From Sporomusa sp. (GTDB lineage: Bacteria; Bacillota_C; Negativicutes; Sporomusales; Sporomusaceae): a stretch of DNA of 6,206 nucleotides. The notes under the pieces are model-generated. The model searched no databases. It was not told the origin of the DNA and worked only from the letters and a program-made list of their open reading frames with translations. The position numbers and the translations under genes are program-made. How positions within the stretch are numbered: position 1 is the stretch's first letter; every line of letters begins with the position of its first letter. Location of the stretch: positions 1 to 6,206 of the forward strand of contig JAQSXM010000219.1 of the NCBI GenBank assembly GCA_029256645.1, written 5' to 3'. Below are positions 1-5,363 of the stretch, piece by piece.

Positions 1-17
1 ATTATACCTACTTTCAT
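1..17 (-). CDS. Start of a further gene downstream of ribH (partial, product unknown)
   Basis: An ATG at 17-15 reads M-K-V-G-I before the window ends. It is preceded by a clear GGAGG ribosome binding site at 27-23 with a 5-base spacer. It starts 30 bases after the ribH stop, on the same strand, with no terminator-like hairpin between, so it may be the last member of the rib transcript. Five residues are too few to name a product. An MKVGI start would fit many Rossmann-like or phosphoesterase proteins, and this is not evidence for any of them. Confidence 0.5.
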
Positions 18-47
18 ACGAACCTCCGCCAAAGGTAAAATTGTGTG

Positions 48-518
48 TTATAGACCCTTGATAAGGTTAGCCATCTCAATAGCTGATACAGCGGCGTCAA
101 AGCCCTTATTTCCTGCTTTGGTGCCGGCCCGCTCAATGGCTTGCTCAATGGTATCGGTGGTGAGTACGCCAAATATGGTAGGGACACCGCTGTTTAAGCC
201 GACATGGGCTACTCCTTTAGATACCTCTGCGCAAACATAGTCGTAATGGCTGGTACTGCCTCTGATAACTGTGCCAAGGCAAATGACAGCATCATATTTT
301 TTGCTCATTGCCATTTTTTGCGCGATAAGAGGAATCTCGTAGGCGCCAGGAACCCAGGCAATCTCCATGTTTTCGACGGTAGCGCCATGACGCTTAAGTG
401 CGTCCAAGGTGCCACCAAGCAACTTGCTGGTAATAAATTCGTTGAACCTTGCTACAATGATGCCAAATTTTAATCCTTCAGCAACTAAATTTCCTTCATA
501 AGTTTTGATATTTTCCAT
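48..518 (-). CDS. ribH: 6,7-dimethyl-8-ribityllumazine synthase (RibH, beta subunit)
   Basis: This cytoplasmic enzyme condenses 5-amino-6-ribitylamino-uracil with 3,4-dihydroxy-2-butanone 4-phosphate to give 6,7-dimethyl-8-ribityllumazine, the penultimate step of riboflavin synthesis. The protein is 156 residues, the normal family length. Visible signatures are ARFNEFIT (about 23-30, with the substrate-stacking Phe25), GAYEIP (58-63), the phosphate-binding [14 protein letters not shown] (82-95) with the presumed catalytic His91, FGVLTTDT (116-123) and AGTKAGNKG (131-139). In this family the subunits form pentamers or 60-mer capsids that can enclose riboflavin synthase; which one applies here cannot be read from sequence. 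The ATG overlaps the ribBA stop by one base (TAATG), and a GAGGAGG site lies at 535-529 inside the ribBA end, so translation is probably coupled. It is the last identifiable gene of the FMN-regulated operon. Confidence 0.97.
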   Translation of the reverse strand: MENIKTYEGNLVAEGLKFGIIVARFNEFITSKLLGGTLDALKRHGATVENMEIAWVPGAYEIPLIAQKMAMSKKYDAVICLGTVIRGSTSHYDYVCAEVSKGVAHVGLNSGVPTIFGVLTTDTIEQAIERAGTKAGNKGFDAAVSAIEMANLIKGL

Positions 519-1732
519 TAGTTTTGCGCCTCCTCATATTGTTTGAGTAAATGTCCCAGTTTGGATTTTTTTGCAGATAAATATCGGTTATTAAATTTAT
601 TGGCCAGTATTTCAAGCGGAACCCGTTCGGTAATTGTTAAGCCGTAGCCTTCAAGCCCGATCCGTTTCCGGGGATTATTAGTAAGCAGCTTGATGCTGGT
701 TAAGCCAAGATCTGCCAATATTTGGGCACCAATACCATAATCTCTGAGATCTGGGGCAAAACCTAACAGTTCATTGGCTTCGACAGTGTCTTTACCTTTA
801 TCTTGCAGTGCATAGGCACGAATTTTATTGGCTAAACCAATGCCTCTTCCTTCCTGCCGCATATAGAGCAGTACGCCGCAGCCTTCTTTTTCAATGCGTT
901 TTAAGGCATGAGCCAATTGATCACCGCAATCGCAGCGTAACGAGCCTAAAACATCGCCTGTCAGGCATTCGGAATGAACGCGTACTAATACAGCCTGTTT
1001 ATTGGTAATATCGCCTTTCACCAGAGCGATATGGCACTGATTATCTAACTGACTTTCGTAGGCAATAAGCCTAAAATCCCCGTACTTAGTTGGTAGATTA
1101 GTTTCTGCTGCCCTGGTGACAAACCGTTCGTGTTTTTTGCGATATTTTATCAGGTCAGCAATGGTAATCAATTTTAGATCATGTTTTTTCACAAAATCCA
1201 TTAGTTCCGGTGTCCGGGACATTGTGCCGTCTTCATTCATGACTTCACAAATTACGCCAGCCGGATATAGGCCGGCCAGCATGGCCAAATCAACAGCCGC
1301 CTCAGTGTGGCCTGTCCGTCGCAGCACGCCACCTTCGCAGTACCTCAGCGGAAAGATATGACCCGGCCGTCTGAGATCGCTGGCAACTGTCTGGCAATCA
1401 AGCACTGTTTGTACAGTTATGGATCTTTCGTGAGCTGATATGCCGGTCGTCACTGATTTGGCATCAATAGAGACTGTAAAAGCAGTGCAATGATTATCTG
1501 TGTTTTCCAGAACCATAGCACCAATACCAAGCTCGTCTAGTCTGCTGCCTATAATCGGCATGCAGATAAGGCCGCGGGCATGAGTAGCCATAAAGTTGAT
1601 GGCTTCAGGTGTTACTTTTTCGGCGGCCATAATTAGGTCACCCTCATTTTCCCGGTCCTCATCATCGATAACCACAACAATCTTGCCATTTTTTATATCT
1701 TCGATAGCCTCTTCAATAGTGTTGAATTTCAT
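518..1732 (-). CDS. ribBA: Bifunctional 3,4-dihydroxy-2-butanone 4-phosphate synthase / GTP cyclohydrolase II
   Basis: This protein supplies both precursors of riboflavin: dihydroxybutanone phosphate from ribulose 5-phosphate (RibB half) and 2,5-diamino-6-ribosylamino-pyrimidinone phosphate from GTP (RibA half). It has 404 residues, as expected for the fused form. The N-terminal half shows [11 protein letters not shown] (23-33, acidic metal and substrate loop), HARGLICMP (51-59), [12 protein letters not shown] (139-150) and [12 protein letters not shown] (162-173). The C-terminal half begins near 205 and carries the zinc ligands Cys256, Cys267 and Cys269 in HSEC-x10-CDC, then RQEGRGIGL (292-300) and TNNPRK (351-356). 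Both active sites look intact, so both activities are expected. I chose the ATG at 1732 because GGAGG lies 7 bases upstream. A TTG at 1771 would add 13 non-conserved residues and remove the ribosome binding site from its normal place. It follows ribE after 42 bases. Confidence 0.97.
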   Translation of the reverse strand: MKFNTIEEAIEDIKNGKIVVVIDDEDRENEGDLIMAAEKVTPEAINFMATHARGLICMPIIGSRLDELGIGAMVLENTDNHCTAFTVSIDAKSVTTGISAHERSITVQTVLDCQTVASDLRRPGHIFPLRYCEGGVLRRTGHTEAAVDLAMLAGLYPAGVICEVMNEDGTMSRTPELMDFVKKHDLKLITIADLIKYRKKHERFVTRAAETNLPTKYGDFRLIAYESQLDNQCHIALVKGDITNKQAVLVRVHSECLTGDVLGSLRCDCGDQLAHALKRIEKEGCGVLLYMRQEGRGIGLANKIRAYALQDKGKDTVEANELLGFAPDLRDYGIGAQILADLGLTSIKLLTNNPRKRIGLEGYGLTITERVPLEILANKFNNRYLSAKKSKLGHLLKQYEEAQN

Positions 1733-1739
1733 ATAGAAT

Positions 1740-1744
1740 CCTCC
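1740..1744 (-). promoter_or_regulatory. Ribosome binding site deciding the ribBA start
   Basis: GGAGG on the minus strand, 7 bases before the ATG at 1732. It supports that ATG over the TTG further upstream at 1771, which lies only 3 bases after the ribE stop. Confidence 0.85.
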
Positions 1745-1774
1745 GTTTCGTTGCCTAGCGGCATATAACAAAGC

Positions 1775-2428
1775 TTAAAATGCAAACCCGTGCTGTTCGA
1801 GAAATCCGCGTGTTATCTTATCAGTTGGTTTTGTATCTGGTGCCAAACCAAGCAGTTTCTCAACATATTTGCCAATGATATCTGCTTCTAAATTTACTGG
1901 TGCACCTGCTGGTTTAAGCCCTACAGTAGTTAGGGCTGCAGTATGCGGAATAAGTGAAACCGTAAACCAGTCTGGACCGCAGTCGACAACAGTCAGGCTT
2001 GTACCATCAATTGCAATAGAACCCTTACTGATAATGTAGCGCATGACCTCGGGTCCGGCACCAATTCTGACAATAACAGCATTATCATTTTGTTCTTTGG
2101 CTAAGATCAGGCCGACTCCATCAATATGACCGCTGACAATATGACCGCCGAGCCGGTCACCGACCCGGAGTGTACGTTCCAGATTGATGGTATCGCCTGG
2201 CTTAAGTCCAGACAGGGCTGTTCGGTCAACCGTCTCCGGCATGACATCGGCGGTAAACCAATCCCGGCCAAAATCAACGACTGTGAGACAGGTTCCGTTA
2301 ACAGCAATGCTGTCACCAACTTTAACATCTGACAGCACTTTGTTGCCAGCCACAGTAAGGCGCACAGATTTGGTTCCCCGTGCTATCTGTTTAACTTTGC
2401 CGAGTTCTTCCACAAGTCCGGTAAACAT
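1775..2428 (-). CDS. ribE: Riboflavin synthase, alpha subunit
   Basis: It catalyses dismutation of two 6,7-dimethyl-8-ribityllumazine molecules to riboflavin and 5-amino-6-ribitylamino-uracil, the last step of the pathway. The 217 residues match the family length. The start MFTGLVEE is the hallmark N-terminus of the family. Two lumazine-binding repeats follow, about 1-97 and 98-190, seen as paired motifs NGTCLTV (44-50) and DGTSLTV (141-147), with GGHIVSGHIDG (94-104) at the junction. The enzyme normally works as a homotrimer. The start ATG lies inside the 3' end of ribD (38-base overlap in another frame) and is preceded by a GGGAGG site at 2440-2435. Naming varies between organisms: this gene is ribE in Bacillus-style operon reviews and ribC in Escherichia coli. 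Confidence 0.97.
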   Translation of the reverse strand: MFTGLVEELGKVKQIARGTKSVRLTVAGNKVLSDVKVGDSIAVNGTCLTVVDFGRDWFTADVMPETVDRTALSGLKPGDTINLERTLRVGDRLGGHIVSGHIDGVGLILAKEQNDNAVIVRIGAGPEVMRYIISKGSIAIDGTSLTVVDCGPDWFTVSLIPHTAALTTVGLKPAGAPVNLEADIIGKYVEKLLGLAPDTKPTDKITRGFLEQHGFAF

Positions 2429-3527
2429 CGTGTCCCTCCCGTCCGGCTATGTAGCCGGTAATTAATATGTCAGTACCAATTGATTCAGACGTTATATCCT
2501 CGAGCATGATCGCTTGATCTACGGCTGGGATGCCCATACCCCCTACCGGACTAGGCGCATTGATGCCACCAATTATTTTCGGAGCAATGAAGCAGTGTAC
2601 CTTATCTATTAGATTGGCTGTAAGTACAGAAGCGTTAATGGTAGCGCCACCTTCAATCAGGATACTGGTAATACGGCGTTCTCCTAATATTTTAAACAAC
2701 TGGCGCAGGTTGATACCTGTGGGTGTCTGTTCAAGGGTTAGCACTTCAATGCCTCTACTGCTCAGGGCTGCAACCCGATCTGCCGGTGCTTCCCTGCTGG
2801 TGGCGATAATTGTTTGTGCCTGGCCGTCTGTTACTATTTTGGCGTTTAATGGGGTGCGGGCCATACTGTCGACAATGATCCTCACCGGATTTTGGCCACC
2901 CTCCGGTAAACGGGTTGTCAACTCAGGATTGTCCGCAAGCACTGTACCGATACCTACCAGGATGCCATCATAGGTATCTCTAAGTCTATGGACATGTTCT
3001 CTTGCCGCCAAACCGGTTATCCATTTAGAATGACCGGTATAAGCGGCAATTTTTCCGTCAAGTGATATGGCTGTTTTGAGAACACCCCAAGGCATCCCTG
3101 TAACAATCCATTTGATAAACACTTCGTTGAGTTTGGCTGCTTCTGGTGCCAAGACACCTTCGACCACTTCAATACCAGCTGCTCTCAGCCGGTTGATACC
3201 ATTGCCGGCAACCAGCGGATTAGGATCAGTCAGGGCAACAACGACTTTCTTAACACCGGCCTGTATCAAAGCATCAGCACAGGGGCCTGTCCGCCCATAA
3301 TGAGAGCAGGGTTCAAGAGTTACATAGATAGTGGCATCTTTCGCTAACTCACCTGCCTGAGCTAGAGCATGAATTTCAGCATGTGGTGTGCCGGCTTGGC
3401 GATGCCAGCCCTGCCCTACAATTCGTCCCGCATTTACGATAACAGCACCCACCAGCGGGTTAGGGCTGGTACGGCCTTTGGCATATTGGGCAATCGTCAG
3501 GGCCTGATGCATGTAGTATTCATCCAT
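2391..3527 (-). CDS. ribD: Bifunctional diaminohydroxyphosphoribosylaminopyrimidine deaminase / 5-amino-6-(5-phosphoribosylamino)uracil reductase
   Basis: RibD carries out the two steps after GTP cyclohydrolase II: zinc-dependent deamination of the pyrimidine ring, then NADPH-dependent reduction of the ribosyl side chain. The protein is 378 residues from the ATG at 3527. The N-terminal cytidine-deaminase-like domain (about 1-145) shows HAE (49-51) and PCSHYGRTGPC (73-83), giving zinc ligands His49, Cys74 and Cys83 and the proton-shuttling Glu51. The reductase domain (about 146-360) shows KTAISLDGKIA (151-161), SKWITG (167-172), DGILVGIGTVLADNP (187-201) and IEGG (291-294). It is the first gene after the FMN riboswitch. 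An upstream TTG (3590) is rejected because it would place coding sequence inside the terminator. The conserved reductase appears to end near ITGY (356-359). The last 18 or so residues look non-conserved, and most of them are encoded across the ribE start region. Confidence 0.96.
   Translation of the reverse strand: MDEYYMHQALTIAQYAKGRTSPNPLVGAVIVNAGRIVGQGWHRQAGTPHAEIHALAQAGELAKDATIYVTLEPCSHYGRTGPCADALIQAGVKKVVVALTDPNPLVAGNGINRLRAAGIEVVEGVLAPEAAKLNEVFIKWIVTGMPWGVLKTAISLDGKIAAYTGHSKWITGLAAREHVHRLRDTYDGILVGIGTVLADNPELTTRLPEGGQNPVRIIVDSMARTPLNAKIVTDGQAQTIIATSREAPADRVAALSSRGIEVLTLEQTPTGINLRQLFKILGERRITSILIEGGATINASVLTANLIDKVHCFIAPKIIGGINAPSPVGGMGIPAVDQAIMLEDITSESIGTDILITGYIAGREGHDVYRTCGRTRQS
2435..2440 (-). 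promoter_or_regulatory. Ribosome binding site of ribE, inside ribD
   Basis: GGGAGG on the minus strand, 6 bases before the ribE ATG at 2428, within the coding sequence of ribD. It fixes the ribE start and implies that ribosomes translating the end of ribD pass over the ribE initiation region. Confidence 0.8.
2443..2458 (-). other. Inverted repeat directly upstream of the ribE ribosome binding site
   Basis: The minus strand reads CCGGCTACATAGCCGG, a perfect inverted repeat that can fold as a 6 bp GC-rich stem with a 4-base loop. It lies in the ribD 3' coding region, two bases before the GGGAGG site of ribE. No U-tract follows, so it is not an intrinsic terminator. It could affect ribE initiation or mRNA processing, or be chance within coding sequence. 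Confidence 0.45.
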
Positions 3528-3532
3528 AGAAG

Positions 3533-3538
3533 TCCCCC
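3533..3538 (-). promoter_or_regulatory. Ribosome binding site deciding the ribD start
   Basis: GGGGGA on the minus strand, 5 bases before the ATG at 3527 and downstream of the terminator U-tract. It supports that ATG as the ribD start. It lies outside the terminator stem, which fits control by transcription termination rather than by hiding the ribosome binding site. Confidence 0.7.
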
Positions 3539-3554
3539 AGTATCGATAGGATAA

Positions 3555-3595
3555 AATAAAAAAACTGTTGAGTAGCTTTGGGGCTATCAACAGTT
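3555..3595 (-). terminator. Intrinsic terminator, expression platform of the FMN riboswitch
   Basis: In the RNA the stem is AACUGUUGA paired with UCAACAGUU (3595-3587 with 3571-3563), extended by UAGC with GCUA across a one-base bulge, with loop CCCAAA. It is followed at once by a U-rich run (about 3562-3555). It lies 42 bases downstream of the riboswitch and 27 bases before the ribD ATG. This is the classic position for FMN-dependent premature termination. Its apex is perfectly complementary to the 5' edge of the riboswitch (see the findings). Confidence 0.93.
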
Positions 3596-3637
3596 AAATA
3601 GGCAAATTTAGGAAATGCCGTCATGGCAGAACAATAC

Positions 3638-3762
3638 GCCTTTTACCATCCAGACTATACTGTCGGCTCTGGAGTTACACCAGATCAGCCGTATAACGGC
3701 TCGCGGGCTGTACCGCCGGTCAGGAATCAAAAGATTTCTCTTTTTCACCTTGCCCCAAAGGC
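3638..3762 (-). ncRNA. FMN riboswitch (RFN element)
   Basis: The minus strand carries the conserved RFN blocks in order: TTTGGGGCAAGGTGAAA at the 5' side, GACCGGCGGTACAGCCCGCGAGCC in two adjoining blocks, CTGGTGTAACTCCAG, AGCCGACAGT and AGTCTGGATGG at the 3' side. The closing stem P1 is GCCUUU (3762-3757) with AAAGGC (3643-3638). Two variable hairpins are clear: AAAAGA-GAAA-UCUUUU (3744-3729) inside the second arm, and AGCCGU-UAU-ACGGCU (3701-3687). In this family, FMN binding to the aptamer stabilises P1 and reduces expression of riboflavin genes. The ribD-ribE-ribBA-ribH operon directly downstream fits this role. With a strong terminator following, control is by transcription attenuation. 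Confidence 0.97.
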
Positions 3763-3772
3763 TCACTATGTA

Positions 3773-3802
3773 ATTATTTATTAGCTACTTCATATGTTAC
3801 CA
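3773..3802 (-). promoter_or_regulatory. Possible weak promoter for the rib operon
   Basis: Between the rpe stop and the riboswitch, the minus strand has AATAAT (3778-3773, five of six matches to a sigma-A -10 box) preceded after 18 bases by TGGTAA (3802-3797, a poor -35). It would start transcription about 3-5 bases before riboswitch stem P1, a sensible position. The region is AT-rich, so such matches arise easily by chance. No better candidate is visible in this 56-base gap. Confidence 0.35.
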
Positions 3803-3818
3803 TTAAGCGGCAAATTAA

Positions 3819-4475
3819 TCAAGCCCCGCGGATTGCCTTAATTGCTTCAGCTATATTGGGTGCACCATACACTGCTGATCCGGCAACTAGAATATTGGCG
3901 CCGGCAGCTGTTACCTCACGGGCAGTAGCGGCGTTAATACCACCGTCCACCTCAATATCAACGGTAAGTTTGCGGGCAGTAAGCATATCTCTTAACCGGG
4001 TAATCTTATCGATAGCACCTGGGATGAACTTTTGTCCGCCAAAGCCTGGATTAACACTCATGATAAGCACCATATCAATATCACCAAGCACTTCTTCTAC
4101 GATGCTTAGCGGTGTCGATGGGTTTAATGATACGCCTGCTTTTTTGCCTTGTTCTTTAATAGTTTGAATTAGGCGGTGCAGATGTGGCGCAGTTTCTGCA
4201 TGAACAGTAATAATATCGGCTCCTGCTTTTACAAACGGTTCGATTAAGTCCTGCGGATTGGTAATCATTAAATGAACATCAAAAGGTAGTTTGGTTACTT
4301 TACGAATGGCTGCGATAACCGGTGGACCAAATGTTAGGTTAGGTACAAAATGGCCGTCCATAACGTCAATATGTACCCAGTCGGCCCCCGCCTGTTCAAT
4401 CTTAATTATTTCATCGCCTAACCGTGAAAAATCAGCAGACAAGATGGATGGAGCAACCTTAATCGGATGATTCAT
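3819..4475 (-). CDS. rpe: Ribulose-phosphate 3-epimerase
   Basis: It interconverts D-ribulose 5-phosphate and D-xylulose 5-phosphate in the pentose phosphate pathway, in the cytoplasm. The 218 residues are the usual length for this TIM barrel. The sequence shows APSILSADF (8-16, with Ser10), [12 protein letters not shown] (35-46), DVHLM (66-70), [12 protein letters not shown] (139-150), EVDGGI (175-180) and a phosphate-binding VAGSAVYG (197-204). The expected metal ligands His35, Asp37, His68 and Asp177 are all present, with Asp37 and Asp177 as the acid/base pair. The ATG follows the rsgA stop codon with no gap (TAG-ATG), and AAGGGG at 4487-4482 serves as ribosome binding site. It is therefore translated as part of the kinase-rsgA-rpe unit. 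Its product pool is also the substrate of RibBA downstream. No terminator is seen after it. Confidence 0.96.
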   Translation of the reverse strand: MNHPIKVAPSILSADFSRLGDEIIKIEQAGADWVHIDVMDGHFVPNLTFGPPVIAAIRKVTKLPFDVHLMITNPQDLIEPFVKAGADIITVHAETAPHLHRLIQTIKEQGKKAGVSLNPSTPLSIVEEVLGDIDMVLIMSVNPGFGGQKFIPGAIDKITRLRDMLTARKLTVDIEVDGGINAATAREVTAAGANILVAGSAVYGAPNIAEAIKAIRGA

Positions 4476-5351
4476 CTAGTACCCCTTCTTGCTTTCTCTA
4501 ATTTCAGTCAGTATCTCAAGATAAGACTGATATCTTTCCGGATGGATACGGCCTTCAGCCATTGCTTGTTTAACAGCACACTGTGGTTCCTTGTAATGAA
4601 GGCAGCTGCTGAATTTGCATTCCGGCGCGATCCTGGATATATCAGGGAAATAGTCCATTAAATGAGCTTCTTCGATATCATTAAACTCTGTGAAGCTAAA
4701 CCCTGGAGTGTCGACAACAAAACCCCCGCCTGTTACAGGTAACAGCTCGGCAAACCGCGTAGTATGTTTGCCACGGCCAATCTTATGGCTGACCTCACCT
4801 GTCATGAGCTCTAATCCCGGCTGAACGGCGTTAAGTATTGTAGATTTGCCAGCGCCTGAAGGACCGGCAAATACTGTGATTTTATCATATAGAAGCGCAT
4901 GCAGAGCATCAATACCTGTTCCCAGCCGGGCAGATACAGCAAGTATTTTATAACCAACCTGCTCATAACGTTCTGCCAATTTTGTTACTGATTCTGAGTC
5001 TGAAAGGTCAATTTTATTAATACATAAGACGATTTCAAGCTCGGAGAACTCAGCAATAACCAGGAATTTGTCCACTAAAGCAGGGTTAATATTAGGATTA
5101 ACAGCGGCAAAGGTTAAAACTACCTGATCAACATTGGCTACCATTGGGCGTTTTAGCATGCTGCGCCTGGGCAGTATTTCCTCAATGACGCCTTTATCCA
5201 GGCCGGTTAATGTATAGGTAACCTCATCCCCTACAAGGAGTGAAAAACGTTCCTTCTTAAACCGGCCGCGCAGATTGCAGGTTACAAGCTTACTGCCTGA
5301 CTGTATATAGTAGTAACTGTTATAGGCTTTTACTACAATACCTTTCAGCAC
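4476..5351 (-). CDS. rsgA: Ribosome small-subunit-dependent GTPase A (RsgA/YloQ/CpgA family)
   Basis: RsgA is a late 30S-subunit assembly GTPase. The 291-residue protein has an N-terminal OB-fold (about 1-65), a circularly permuted GTPase domain and a C-terminal zinc-binding domain. The motif order proves the permutation: NKID (G4, 112-115) and SA (G5, 140-141) come before the P-loop GPSGAGKST (G1, 163-171), GRGKHTTR (G2, 192-199) and DTPG (G3, 214-217). The zinc ligands are Cys245, Cys250, His252 and Cys258 (C-x4-C-x-H-x5-C). The start is a GTG at 5351, supported by AGGAGG at 5365-5360, 8 bases upstream. The overlapping ATG at 5353 is out of frame and hits a stop at its third codon. The gene begins 12 bases after the kinase gene, and the ribosome binding site overlaps that gene's TAG stop. 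The kinase-rsgA-rpe order is common in Firmicutes. Confidence 0.96.
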   Translation of the reverse strand: MLKGIVVKAYNSYYYIQSGSKLVTCNLRGRFKKERFSLLVGDEVTYTLTGLDKGVIEEILPRRSMLKRPMVANVDQVVLTFAAVNPNINPALVDKFLVIAEFSELEIVLCINKIDLSDSESVTKLAERYEQVGYKILAVSARLGTGIDALHALLYDKITVFAGPSGAGKSTILNAVQPGLELMTGEVSHKIGRGKHTTRFAELLPVTGGGFVVDTPGFSFTEFNDIEEAHLMDYFPDISRIAPECKFSSCLHYKEPQCAVKQAMAEGRIHPERYQSYLEILTEIRESKKGY

Positions 5352-5363
5352 ATGGTAGGCCTC

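Noticed and set aside
1733..1771. Extension of ribBA to a TTG at 1771 (13 extra residues)
   Set aside because: The added residues do not resemble the family N-terminus, and the GGAGG site fits the ATG at 1732.
2530..2973. 147-codon plus-strand open frame opposite ribD
   Set aside because: It lies wholly antisense to a conserved coding sequence. Its composition is what a shadow of ribD would give, and no recognisable domain is seen.
3528..3590. Extension of ribD to a TTG at 3590 (21 extra residues)
   Set aside because: It would place coding sequence inside the riboswitch terminator and its U-tract. The ATG at 3527 has a ribosome binding site and gives the normal RibD N-terminus.
3808..3830. 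GCGG/CCGC inverted repeat around the rpe stop as a terminator
   Set aside because: It has only four pairs, a long loop and no U-tract. It is too weak to call.
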